Positions 34,699 through 42,794 of a stretch of DNA of 64,000 bases are shown piece after piece. Location: contig NZ_BJXA01000027.1 in the NCBI RefSeq assembly GCF_007990755.1, forward strand, positions 37,896 to 101,895, in the 5' to 3' direction. Positions within the stretch are counted from its first letter, which is position 1; each line of letters opens with the position of its first letter. This DNA is from Nocardia ninae NBRC 108245 (GTDB taxonomy: Bacteria > Actinomycetota > Actinomycetes > Mycobacteriales > Mycobacteriaceae). Made by a program: the position numbers and the translations under genes. The notes below the pieces were generated by a model that was not told where the DNA came from, ran no database searches, and saw only the letters and a program-made list of their open reading frames with translations.

Positions 34699-35310
34699 AT
34701 GAGTGAGCTCGACAGCCGCTCCGGCGGACAACAGGCACCCGCCAAGTCGAACGAGCCGGTGCCCTACATCAGCTACGAGGAGTTCGGCAGGCGGTTCCTC
34801 GAATACGCCGCCACCGAACAGCGCATCCTCGGGGCCTTCGACCAGTTGACCGGCGCCGCCTTCGATTTCGGCCCGATCGGGGTCGGCCCAGGCCGGCTGG
34901 CCAAGGCGAGCGCGCAGGTGCAGCTCGGTCAGGCCCAGGTGCGCCGCGATCTCGACGAGGTGATCTCCTTCGCGCTGAAGATCCCGTTGAGCGTCGACAT
35001 GCTCATCGACCTCGCGCTGGACAAGCACCGCTTCGAGGTGGACGGCCACATCCATTTGCAGCTGATCGTGCGCGCCGCCGAACCGCTGCGCGTGGTCATC
35101 GACATCGCTACTCCGCGCTCCAGCGACGTGCGGATCAATGTCGCCACCGACACCATTCGCGGGCAACTGCTGCGCATCCTCGCCAGCGTCGACCAGGAGA
35201 TCCGGCGATTCATTGCCCGCTATATCGCCAAGGAGATCGACAAACCGCACATTGCCGCGGCCCGCGATATCAATGTGGCGAAACGCCTCGACGAAGCCTG
35301 GAAATTGTAA
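34699..35310 (+). CDS. conserved hypothetical protein, 203 residues
   Basis: Soluble protein without signal or membrane helix. It has a helical N-terminal half (YEEFGRRFLEYAATEQRILGAFDQLTG) and a C-terminal region of beta strands with IHLQLIVRAAEPLRVVIDIA followed by helices rich in Arg. I do not recognise the family. The ATG at 34699 lies 30 bp after the Z-FPP synthase stop on the same strand, so the two are probably one operon, and the stop nearly meets the convergent coaA stop (6 bp). Confidence 0.7.
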   Translation: MSELDSRSGGQQAPAKSNEPVPYISYEEFGRRFLEYAATEQRILGAFDQLTGAAFDFGPIGVGPGRLAKASAQVQLGQAQVRRDLDEVISFALKIPLSVDMLIDLALDKHRFEVDGHIHLQLIVRAAEPLRVVIDIATPRSSDVRINVATDTIRGQLLRILASVDQEIRRFIARYIAKEIDKPHIAAARDINVAKRLDEAWKL

Positions 35311-35316
35311 GCGGGA

Positions 35317-36240
35317 TCACAATTTACGCAGGCGCAGTCTATTGATGCTGTGGTCGGCGTCCTTGCGTAAGACCAGGGTGGCGCGCGGCCGGGTCGGCAG
35401 AATGTTCTCCACCAGATTCGGGCGGTTGGTGTTGTTCCAGATCTCCTGGGCCGCGCCGGTCGCCTGGTCGTCGGTGAAGGCGGCGTAGTGGTGGAAATGC
35501 GCGTTCGGGTCAGCGAACGCGGTCTTGCGCAGCGCGAGAAACCGTTGCACGTACCAGTTCTCGATGTCCTCGATGCGGGCGTCGACGTAGATGGAGAAGT
35601 CGAACAGATCCGAGACCATCAGCCGCGGCCCGGTCTGCAGCACGTTCAAGCCCTCGACGATGAGAATGTCGGGTTGGTGCACGCAGTGGAACTTGCCGGG
35701 CACGATGTCGTAGGAGATGTGCGAATACACCGGCGCGCACACCTCGGCCGCGCCGGATTTCACCTCGGTGACGAATCGCAGCAGCTTGCGGCGGTCGTAG
35801 CTCTCCGGGAACCCCTTGCGGTGCATGATGCCGCGACGGGTGAGTTCGGCGGTGGGATAGAGGAATCCGTCGGTGGTGACCAGATCGACGCGCGGATGGT
35901 GGTCCCAGCGGGCCAGCAGCGCCTGCAGCACGCGGGCGGTGGTGGACTTGCCGACCGCGACGCTGCCCGCGACACCGATCACGAACGGCACCTGCTGATC
36001 GGGGTGGGTCTCGCCGAGGAAGGTCGCGGTCGCGGCGAAGAGCCGCTGGCGCGCGGCGACCTGGAGATGGATGAGTCGAGCGAGCGGCAGATAGACCTCC
36101 GCTACTTCTTCGAGGTCGATCTGTTCGCCGAGACCGCGCAGGCCCCGCAGTTCTTCCTCGGTGAGCACCAGGGGAGTCGACTTTCGCAGTGTGCGCCACT
36201 GTTTCCGGTCGAATTCCACATACGGACTGGGCTCGCTCAT
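35317..36240 (-). CDS. coaA: type I pantothenate kinase
   Basis: 307-residue bacterial PanK that phosphorylates pantothenate, the committed step of coenzyme A synthesis. The P-loop [12 protein letters not shown] is at 89-100, then [32 protein letters not shown] and the C-terminal [20 protein letters not shown]. The ATG at 36240 ([10 protein letters not shown]) is chosen over 36249 as the family N-terminus. It corresponds to Rv1092c. Confidence 0.96.
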   Translation of the reverse strand: MSEPSPYVEFDRKQWRTLRKSTPLVLTEEELRGLRGLGEQIDLEEVAEVYLPLARLIHLQVAARQRLFAATATFLGETHPDQQVPFVIGVAGSVAVGKSTTARVLQALLARWDHHPRVDLVTTDGFLYPTAELTRRGIMHRKGFPESYDRRKLLRFVTEVKSGAAEVCAPVYSHISYDIVPGKFHCVHQPDILIVEGLNVLQTGPRLMVSDLFDFSIYVDARIEDIENWYVQRFLALRKTAFADPNAHFHHYAAFTDDQATGAAQEIWNNTNRPNLVENILPTRPRATLVLRKDADHSINRLRLRKL

Positions 36241-36484
36241 TCGTCCCACTTACCCGACGCTCCAGTTCGGCAAACGCGTACACATACCGTGCCGGCTCCG
36301 TGTGATTCGGTCTAACTCTCGCCGCATAACCGAATTCTGCTCTGCCTCAACAGCGTGCGAAAAGCGGGGTACCGATAAGGGCCTATCCGGGACGATGCCG
36401 ACGGCTTTCACCCGGGCGAGGACGGGGCGGCCGCACGCGATTATGCCGCGCGCGGGCGCCCGCTGAGCGACTAATGTCGGGCGG

Positions 36485-37681
36485 ATGGCAGCGCATCCAC
36501 TGGTGACCGAGTACCTGCGGCTCGGCTTGGCCTTCGACCGGCTCGAGGACGGATTCGTCGACGCGTACACCGGCGATCCGGCGCTGCGTCGTGACGTGCA
36601 GAACGCCCCCGCGCCGGAGCCGAGGCAGCTGGCCCGCCGGGCCGCCGAGCTACGCGCCGAGTTGCCCGAGGCCGGGCTGAGCGCGGAGCGCACCGAATTC
36701 CTCGACGTGCACCTGCGCGCGCTGGAATGCTCCGGCCGCAAGTTCGCGGGGGACGACATCGGTTTCGTGGACGAGGTCCGCGCCTACTTCGACGTGGACA
36801 TCGCGCCGGGCGACGTCGAGGACTACCGGGACGCGCACCGGCAGATGGACGAGGTGCTGGCCGGGGACGGCTCGCTGGCCGAACGGATGGCAGCGCACCG
36901 CAAAGCCGACGAGATCCCGCCGGAGCGGCTGCCCGCCTGCGTCGAAGCCTTCTCCAGCGCGCTGCGTGAACTGGTCCGCGAGCGCTATCCACTGCCCGAC
37001 CACGAACACGTCACCTACGAGGTGGTCGGCGACAAGCCCTGGTCCGGTTTCAACTACTACCTCGGCAACTTCCACTCCCGCGTCGCGATCAACTCCGACC
37101 TCAAGCAGCACATGACCCATCTACCGACCCTGATCGCGCACGAGTCGTATCCGGGGCACCACACCGAGCACTGCCGCAAGGAGGCCGGGCTCGTCGCCGC
37201 AGGCCAGGCCGAGCAGACCCTGTTCCTGGTGAACACGCCCCAGTGCCTGATGGCCGAGGGCCTGGCCGACCTGGCCCTGCATTCCATCGTCGGTCCCGGC
37301 TGGGGCAAGTGGGCCCAGGAGATCTACGCAGACCTCGGCCTGCGCTTCGATGGTGAACGCGCGGAGCGACTTTCGACCGCGGCGGCCGGGTTGATCAGCG
37401 TCCGGCAGGATGCGGCCCTGCTGCTGCACGATCGACACCGCAGCGAGGACGAGGTCGCCGAGTTCCTGCAGACCTGGAGCCTGGTCACCCCGATCCGCGC
37501 CCGCCAGTCGTTGCGTTTCCTGTCCTCGCCGCTCTGGCGCGCCTACATCTCCACCTATGTGGAGGGCTACCGACTGCTCGGCGACTGGCTCGACCGCGCC
37601 ATCGACGCGGACGAGCGCGCCGATCGCTTCCGTCGCCTGCTCGACGAACCACTGACACCGGGCGCGGTGCGCCGCGGCTGA
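36485..37681 (+). CDS. DUF885-family putative metallopeptidase
   Basis: 398-residue protein of the DUF885 family. The zinc site is HESYPGHHTEH (about residue 219), an HExxxGHH arrangement, with a probable third ligand Glu in LMAEGLADLA. No signal peptide, so cytosolic. The family contains carboxypeptidase-like enzymes; the substrate is unknown. It is shorter than many DUF885 proteins (~550), lacking a long N-terminal part. A strong bidirectional terminator follows its stop by 9 bp. Confidence 0.83.
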   Translation: MAAHPLVTEYLRLGLAFDRLEDGFVDAYTGDPALRRDVQNAPAPEPRQLARRAAELRAELPEAGLSAERTEFLDVHLRALECSGRKFAGDDIGFVDEVRAYFDVDIAPGDVEDYRDAHRQMDEVLAGDGSLAERMAAHRKADEIPPERLPACVEAFSSALRELVRERYPLPDHEHVTYEVVGDKPWSGFNYYLGNFHSRVAINSDLKQHMTHLPTLIAHESYPGHHTEHCRKEAGLVAAGQAEQTLFLVNTPQCLMAEGLADLALHSIVGPGWGKWAQEIYADLGLRFDGERAERLSTAAAGLISVRQDAALLLHDRHRSEDEVAEFLQTWSLVTPIRARQSLRFLSSPLWRAYISTYVEGYRLLGDWLDRAIDADERADRFRRLLDEPLTPGAVRRG

Positions 37682-37690
37682 TCCGGAACG

Positions 37691-37731
37691 GATTCGCCCC
37701 CGCTGCCGGGCAGTGGCAACGGGGGCGAATC
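37691..37731. terminator. bidirectional terminator
   Basis: Perfect 12-bp stem (GATTCGCCCCCG with CGGGGGCGAATC), 17-base loop, between the DUF885 gene and the convergent 36-residue peptide gene. Confidence 0.85.
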
Positions 37732-37753
37732 TTCGGCGCGTACCGCGACGGTC

Positions 37754-37864
37754 TTACTGGATGACCGCGCAGTTGGTGCCGGAGGAGATGGAACACATGA
37801 TGAAGGCGAGCTGACGGAGCAGGCCTTCGAGCGGGTTGGTGGGAACCGCGATCAGACTGAGCAT
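37754..37864 (-). CDS. 36-residue peptide gene with hairpin leader
   Basis: Short frame MLSLIAVPTNPL...TNCAVIQ, hydrophobic in the middle (LAFIMCSISSG) with two cysteines nine apart. It is flanked by a terminator on its 3' side (37691-37731) and preceded by a strong hairpin (37872-37906) whose 3' arm holds the only possible ribosome binding site (ACGAGG, 8 bases before ATG). That setting argues for a real, regulated small gene. No family recognised. Confidence 0.6.
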   Translation of the reverse strand: MLSLIAVPTNPLEGLLRQLAFIMCSISSGTNCAVIQ

Positions 37865-37871
37865 ATAAACA

Positions 37872-37906
37872 ACCTCGTGATGTTGAGATGGACAACCTCA
37901 CGAGGT
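37872..37906 (-). promoter_or_regulatory. hairpin that sequesters the ribosome binding site of the 36-residue peptide
   Basis: In the minus-strand RNA, ACCTCGTGA pairs with TCACGAGGT (9 bp), a G/A mismatch follows, then GTTG pairs with CAAC, closing a 7-base loop. The 3' arm contains ACGAGG, the Shine-Dalgarno sequence of the gene at 37864, so the folded RNA should block translation. The same palindrome could instead be a repressor site on DNA. Confidence 0.6.
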
Positions 37907-37997
37907 AAACCGGTCGGGTTCGGGCGCCTGTTACGGCTCCGTGTGCCCCGGAATCCGGTGTCGGGAGAAGCATTGCCGACGGAGTGGCAGCGTTGCT

Positions 37998-38447
37998 TCA
38001 GGCGTCGGCAAAGGTGATGCGCACCGAGATCGGGTCGCTTTCCAGCGCTTTCATGGTCCATTCCGCGGCGGACTCGGGCACGCGGCCCTTGGCGAAACTA
38101 CGGGCGCGGGCGACCACGTCGTCGTCGGGGACGAAGGCGGCGGTGCCGGTGTACCAGCGTTTGCCTTGGCGCAGTCGAACTTTCGGATCCGCGACGATAT
38201 TGCGGGCCCAGCCGGAGCGGCGGCCGTGCTGCGAGATGAGCCAGGCGCCCTGCTCGTCTATCGAGACGGTGACCGGAACGCGGCGCGGCTGACCGGTTTT
38301 CGCACCGGTGGTCTCCAACTCCGCGAGCAGCGCGGAGCGGATGCCGAGGCGGTCGAGCAGGCCCACCGCGGGGTTCGCCAGATAGCGGCCGACGAGGCGT
38401 TCGCGCCGGAACTTGCGAACGGCGGCGCTGGTGCTGCGTTCACGCAT
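37998..38447 (-). CDS. deazaflavin (F420)-dependent nitroreductase-family protein
   Basis: 149-residue split-barrel protein of the Ddn family. Typical elements are ELETTGAKTGQPRRVPVT (F420-binding RKTG-like loop), GAWLISQHGRRSGWARNIVADPKVRLR, and YTGTAAFVPDDD. Such proteins reduce quinones or other substrates with F420H2. ATG 38447 has AAGGAG upstream. It lies 18 bp after the thioesterase stop and is likely in the same TetR-controlled operon. Confidence 0.88.
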   Translation of the reverse strand: MRERSTSAAVRKFRRERLVGRYLANPAVGLLDRLGIRSALLAELETTGAKTGQPRRVPVTVSIDEQGAWLISQHGRRSGWARNIVADPKVRLRQGKRWYTGTAAFVPDDDVVARARSFAKGRVPESAAEWTMKALESDPISVRITFADA

Positions 38448-38465
38448 GGCGGTACTCCTTGTGTC

Positions 38466-38924
38466 TCAACGGTTTCCACGGAAGATGACGCAGGTGGTGG
38501 TGGCGTGCGCGACCAGGCGGCCCTGCTCGTCGACGACCCGGCCCTCCGCCGTCGCGGTGGTGCGGCCGACGTGGATGGTGGTGCCGGTGGCGGTGAGCCG
38601 CTGGCCGTCGGTGGGCACGGCGCGGATGTAGTTGATCTTCAGCTCCAGCGTGGAGTAACCGACGCCCGCCTCGAGCGTCGAGTGCACCGCGCAGCCCATC
38701 ACCGAGTCCAGCAGGGTGGCACAGATGCCGCCGTGCGTGGTGCCGAGCGGGTTGGCGAAGTCGGGACGGGTGCGCAGCGCGAACACCACCTTGCCCTGCT
38801 CGAGCAGGTCCACCTCCATGCCGAGCAGGTCGCCGATGAACGGCGGCCGCCCCTCCATCGTCATCGCGGTCCGGAGCAGCTCCAGACCGGACAGTTGCGC
38901 CAGATCAAGCGTGGTTTCCGACAT
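38466..38924 (-). CDS. PaaI-type hotdog thioesterase
   Basis: 152-residue hotdog-fold acyl-CoA thioesterase. The family core is NPLGTTHGGICATLLDSVMGCAVHSTL (active region about residues 60-85), followed by LKINYIRAVPTDGQRLTATG and GRTTATAEGRVVDEQGRLVAHATTTC. It probably hydrolyses phenylacetyl- or other acyl-CoA. ATG 38924 (MSETTLDL). It is first in a two-gene operon divergent from the TetR gene, with both operators between them. Confidence 0.9.
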   Translation of the reverse strand: MSETTLDLAQLSGLELLRTAMTMEGRPPFIGDLLGMEVDLLEQGKVVFALRTRPDFANPLGTTHGGICATLLDSVMGCAVHSTLEAGVGYSTLELKINYIRAVPTDGQRLTATGTTIHVGRTTATAEGRVVDEQGRLVAHATTTCVIFRGNR

Positions 38925-38940
38925 TGATTCGTCCTTTCGG

Positions 38941-38992
38941 TGAACCGATCGGTCCACATCTGTCATGATTGGAGCATGAACCGATCGGTTCA
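38941..38992. promoter_or_regulatory. paired TetR operators
   Basis: Two 16-bp sites, TGAACCGATCGGTCCA (38941-38956, one mismatch) and TGAACCGATCGGTTCA (38977-38992, perfect palindrome), 36 bp centre to centre in the 95-bp divergent gap. The perfect site overlaps the leader of the TetR gene (ATG 39020); the other lies 17 bp upstream of the thioesterase start. One regulator can therefore repress both directions. Confidence 0.85.
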
Positions 38993-39019
38993 CGCAAGCA
39001 GGTACCGGAGGGAGCTGGC

Positions 39020-39652
39020 ATGACCGGCCCACGCGCGCGGCTGATCGAGAGCGCCATCGAACTGGTGCGTGTACAGGGCGTGCACGCGGCGGGCCTGACC
39101 GCGCTGCTCGACCGGAGCAAGGCCTCACGCAACTCGCTCTACCAGCACTTTCCGTCCGGAAAGAGCGAGCTGGTCGCCACCGCGACCACCATCGCCGGTG
39201 CTCGCCTCACGACCGTGATCGAGAAGATCACCGCGTCCCGGTCGCCCGATCGGTGGCTGGAGTCGCTGATCGGCTGGTGGGTCACCACGTTGCAGGCCAG
39301 CGCGTACCGCGCCGGCTGCCCGATCGTCGGCGCGGCGCTCGCCGAATCCGAGCCCGACATCCAAGCCGCGGCAGGCGCGGCCTTCGCCGACTGGCACGAC
39401 AAACTCGGGGCAGGCTTCGCCGCCGCGGGCATACCTGACGCGGAAGCGAAGTCCTTCGCCAGTTTCGTGATCAGCGCGATGGAGGGCGCCATCGTGCAGT
39501 CGCGCGCGGTGAAGTCGACCCAGCCGCTGACCGACGCGCAAAAGCACCTCTCGGTTCTGCTCGACCACTACCTCCCGGCCCCGGCCGAAGGCGATGGCGC
39601 GGTCGCGACATCGGGCGAACCCCGTGCCGAACAGCACAGCGGCGGCCAATAG
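39020..39652 (+). CDS. TetR-family repressor
   Basis: 210-residue regulator. The N-terminal HTH (about residues 8-50) has IELVRVQGVHAAGLTALLDRSKASRNSLYQHFPSGKSELV, and the C-terminal ligand domain is of the LmrA/YxaF type (WWVTTLQASAYRAGCPIVGAAL). ATG 39020 follows GGAGGGAG. It presumably binds the two palindromes upstream and controls itself plus the divergent thioesterase/Ddn-like pair. It is close to glyA (9 bp), perhaps reading through into it. Confidence 0.93.
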   Translation: MTGPRARLIESAIELVRVQGVHAAGLTALLDRSKASRNSLYQHFPSGKSELVATATTIAGARLTTVIEKITASRSPDRWLESLIGWWVTTLQASAYRAGCPIVGAALAESEPDIQAAAGAAFADWHDKLGAGFAAAGIPDAEAKSFASFVISAMEGAIVQSRAVKSTQPLTDAQKHLSVLLDHYLPAPAEGDGAVATSGEPRAEQHSGGQ

Positions 39653-39661
39653 ACTGAGGCC

Positions 39662-40957
39662 GTGACGCAGACGACGGCCTCGGTCAATACTCAGTCTCTC
39701 GGTGAGCTCGATCCGGAGCTCGCCGCCGCGATGGCGGGTGAACTCGCCCGCGAACGAGACACGCTCGAGATGATCGCCTCGGAGAATTTCGTGCCGCGCG
39801 CGGTGCTGCAGGCGCAGGGCAGCGTGCTCACCAACAAGTACGCCGAGGGTTACCCCGGTCGGCGCTACTACGGCGGTTGCGAGCACGTCGACGTCGTCGA
39901 GACCCTCGCCCGCGACCGCGTCAAGGAACTCTTCGGCGCCGAATTCGCCAATGTGCAGCCGCATTCCGGCGCGCAGGCGAACGCCGCCGTGCTGATGGCG
40001 CTGATGAACCCCGGCGACCGGCTGCTCGGCCTCGACCTCGCGCACGGCGGGCACCTGACCCACGGCATGCGGCTGAACTTCTCCGGCAAGCTGTACGAGA
40101 CGCACTTCTACGGCGTCAGCAAAGAAGACCACCGCATCGACATGGACGAGGTGCGCAAGACCGCGCTCGACGCCCGGCCGAAGGTGATCGTGGCAGGCTG
40201 GTCGGCCTACCCGCGCCAGCAGGACTTCGCCGCGTTCCGCTCGATCGCCGACGAGGTGGGTGCCTACCTGTGGGTGGACATGGCGCACTTCGCCGGTCTG
40301 GTCGCGGCCGGCCTGCATCCCTCGCCGGTGCCGCACGCCGACGTGGTGTCCTCCACCGTGCACAAGACCCTCGGCGGTCCGCGCTCCGGCGTGATCCTGG
40401 CCAAGCAGGAGTTCGCCAAGAAGCTGAACAGCGCGGTCTTCCCCGGCCAGCAGGGCGGGCCGCTCATGCACGCCATCGCCGCCAAGGCCGTTGCCTTCAA
40501 GATCGCCGCGGGCAGTGAGTTCAAGGAGCGCCAGGAGCGCACCCTGTCCGGCGCCAAGATCCTGGCGGAGCGGCTCACCGCCGACGACGTCAAGAACAAG
40601 GGCGTCAGCGTGCTCACCGGCGGCACCGACGTGCATCTGGTGCTCGTCGACCTGCGCAACTCCGAGCTCGACGGCCAGCAGGGCGAGGATCTGCTGCACG
40701 AAATCGGCATCACGGTGAACCGCAACGCCGTTCCGTTCGACCCGCGCCCGCCGATGGTCACCTCCGGCCTGCGCATCGGCACCGCCGCGCTGGCCACCCG
40801 TGGCTTCGGCGACACCGAGTTCACCGAGGTCGCCGACATCATCGGCACCGCGCTCGCCGGTACCTCCGATGTCGAGACCTTGCGCGGCCGGGTGACCAAG
40901 CTCGCCCAGAGCGTTCCGCTGTACGACGGGCTGGAGGACTGGCGCCTGCTCGGCTGA
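39662..40957 (+). CDS. glyA: serine hydroxymethyltransferase
   Basis: 431-residue PLP enzyme that interconverts serine and glycine while loading tetrahydrofolate with a one-carbon unit. The PLP lysine is about residue 235 in [39 protein letters not shown] and [16 protein letters not shown] are conserved, and [12 protein letters not shown] is near the C-terminus. GTG start at 39662, only 9 bp after the TetR stop. It corresponds to Rv1093 (glyA1). A terminator hairpin follows at 40982. Confidence 0.96.
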   Translation: MTQTTASVNTQSLGELDPELAAAMAGELARERDTLEMIASENFVPRAVLQAQGSVLTNKYAEGYPGRRYYGGCEHVDVVETLARDRVKELFGAEFANVQPHSGAQANAAVLMALMNPGDRLLGLDLAHGGHLTHGMRLNFSGKLYETHFYGVSKEDHRIDMDEVRKTALDARPKVIVAGWSAYPRQQDFAAFRSIADEVGAYLWVDMAHFAGLVAAGLHPSPVPHADVVSSTVHKTLGGPRSGVILAKQEFAKKLNSAVFPGQQGGPLMHAIAAKAVAFKIAAGSEFKERQERTLSGAKILAERLTADDVKNKGVSVLTGGTDVHLVLVDLRNSELDGQQGEDLLHEIGITVNRNAVPFDPRPPMVTSGLRIGTAALATRGFGDTEFTEVADIIGTALAGTSDVETLRGRVTKLAQSVPLYDGLEDWRLLG

Positions 40958-40981
40958 GTCCCCGCGAATCAATGCACAGCA

Positions 40982-41024
40982 CAGGCTCGTACTTCCGGTC
41001 ATATCCGCCGGAGGTGCGAGCCTG
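40982..41024 (+). terminator. terminator of glyA
   Basis: 17-bp stem with two mismatches (CAGGCTCGTACTTCCGG against 41008-41024) and a 9-base loop, 25 bp after the glyA stop. Confidence 0.75.
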
Positions 41025-41224
41025 AGCCATCTGCACGCTCGAATACCTGGAGCCGTCTTTGCACGTGCCGCGTCGAAATCGTTCGTCTGCGTGTCGTCGC
41101 GGAGCAGCGGCGAGCGGTCCCGCTAGGGTTTGCGCAGATCACCCCTCGTCGCAGGGTTGGCGGCGCAGTCTGAAGTTGTGCGGTTGCTCAGGTAGGTGAC
41201 TCGACTCGACGCGGAGGCAACCTG

Positions 41225-41995
41225 GTGGTCGGCAGGCTGGTGTACCGGGTGGTCTGCGTGCTGACGGTGCTGGCGGTGGGTGCTTCACCTACCGCGGCCG
41301 GGGAATCGTCCGGCGTTTATGTGTCCGTCGGGGAGTCCAGCGCGGCGGGGCCTTTCATCGCCGTTCAGCTCGACCCGCTCGGCTGCTTTCGTTCCGACCA
41401 CAACTATGCGCACCTGGCCGCCGAAGCGCTCGGGCTGACGTTGCGTGACCCGGCGTGTTCTGGCGCGAAAATCGCGAACATGTATGTGGCACAGCCTGTT
41501 CCGTTCGGTGGCTCGAACAGTCCGCAGATCGACGCGGTGACCGAGGACGTGACGATCGTGTCGGTCGATTTCGGCGTCAACGACTACGCCGACGACGGCT
41601 GGACCGCCACCGCCCTCGCGCCGAAAATATCCGCACTGCTGGACGATATCCGCGGTCGCGCACCGCGGGCCGAGATCTTCGTGATGGGCAAGATTCAGCG
41701 GATCCGCGCGGGCGGCTGCTTCCCCGCGGTGCCCTTGCTCCCCGCGCAAGCCGACCAAATCTTCGTCGGCATCGAGGCTGTCAACGCGGTACTGGCCGCA
41801 CGGGCCGCCGCCCATGACGCAATCTTCGTCGACGTCTACCCGGCGAGCGTCGGCCATGACGCCTGTGCCCCGGAAGAAATCCGTTGGGTCGAAGGCATAT
41901 TCCCGAGCTCGCCCGCACAACCGTTGCACGCCAACGCCGTCGGTCACCAGCACGAAGCACAGCTGCTCACCGCCGCGATTCGCGACAACAGCTGA
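41225..41995 (+). CDS. secreted SGNH-hydrolase-fold protein with GESS nucleophile motif
   Basis: 256-residue protein with a signal peptide (cut about residue 26, TAAGESS). Block I reads YVSVGESSAAGP, with Glu where GDSL enzymes have Asp; the serine remains. VDFGVNDYADD is the block III Asn region and PLHANAVGH carries the C-terminal His. Four cysteines (GCF, ACSGA, GGCFP, DACAP) could form two disulfides, as in actinobacterial secreted esterases. GTG start 41225 behind GGAGG. Stands alone. Confidence 0.8.
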   Translation: MVGRLVYRVVCVLTVLAVGASPTAAGESSGVYVSVGESSAAGPFIAVQLDPLGCFRSDHNYAHLAAEALGLTLRDPACSGAKIANMYVAQPVPFGGSNSPQIDAVTEDVTIVSVDFGVNDYADDGWTATALAPKISALLDDIRGRAPRAEIFVMGKIQRIRAGGCFPAVPLLPAQADQIFVGIEAVNAVLAARAAAHDAIFVDVYPASVGHDACAPEEIRWVEGIFPSSPAQPLHANAVGHQHEAQLLTAAIRDNS

Positions 41996-42050
41996 CCGGG
42001 CGAGCGGCGTCGGCCCGCCGGCATTCCGATGCGCTCGTCGGCGGCCGCAT

Positions 42051-42794
42051 TCAGGCCGATTCCATTCTGGTCCTGGCGCGGACGATCGCCTCGTCCAGAT
42101 ATCGGATGATGTCGGCGCTGGTGCCGGGGCGGAGCATCAAGGCGCGGTTGGCCGGGACCTCGTAGTATCGGCCGTCGGCGGCATCTATCCAGCGGAGGCG
42201 GCCGGTGCGCAGCGGTTCGGCGTTGCGTGGGCCGAGCAGGACCGTCGCTGCGCCTCGGGTGGTACAGGGCTGGCGCCAGAAGCGGCGGTAGCGTTCCTTC
42301 ACCTCGCTGGCCTCGGCGTTGCCGAAGAGGTCGGGGCGTTCATCGGTGAGATCGTCCAGCAGAAACGACTTTTCGCCGGTGGTGCCCGCGCCGGTGTTCG
42401 GTAGCAGGCGCACCAGCTCGGACGCGAGTTGCTCGATTCGGCAGCGGCGCAACTGAACCCGGCCGCCGGTGGGGGCGGGTGTCTGCTGCGCGATCACGCC
42501 GGCTCCGCCACGGGTGGCGCAGCCGATCGCGCGCAGCTCGACGCCGTCGCGGGAGTTGTCGTAGCCGAAAAGCTCGATGCGCCAATCGGGTCGGGCGAGC
42601 ACGGTGAGGGCACGCGCGAGCGGGAGGCGTTCCGGGCGGGCCAGCTCGTCCCGGAATTCCTGCTGGTAGGTCTGGTATTCGCGTAGGCCGGGGAAGCGGC
42701 TGGTGAAGCGGAACGGAAAAGGTAAGCGGTCGAGGCCGGTGCCGAACCAGGCCGCCGCGAACTGCTCAGCGGACAGCGACCACTGTGCCGTCAT
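42051..42794 (-). CDS. EspG-family type VII secretion chaperone
   Basis: 247-residue cytosolic protein. WSLSAEQFAAAWFGTGLDRLPFPF at the N-terminus is the EspG-family opening; later GTTGEKSFLLDDLTDE and GRYYEVPANRALMLRPGTSADIIRYLDEAI agree with its second half. EspG proteins bind newly made PE-PPE pairs and keep them soluble for an ESX secretion system. It is the last gene of the cassette, overlapping the PPE-like gene by ATGA. No ESX membrane genes lie in the window. Confidence 0.85.
   Translation of the reverse strand: MTAQWSLSAEQFAAAWFGTGLDRLPFPFRFTSRFPGLREYQTYQQEFRDELARPERLPLARALTVLARPDWRIELFGYDNSRDGVELRAIGCATRGGAGVIAQQTPAPTGGRVQLRRCRIEQLASELVRLLPNTGAGTTGEKSFLLDDLTDERPDLFGNAEASEVKERYRRFWRQPCTTRGAATVLLGPRNAEPLRTGRLRWIDAADGRYYEVPANRALMLRPGTSADIIRYLDEAIVRARTRMESA

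Noticed and set aside
39125-41002. 625-codon minus-strand frame over tetR and glyA
   Set aside because: Shadow of two well-supported genes and crosses both.
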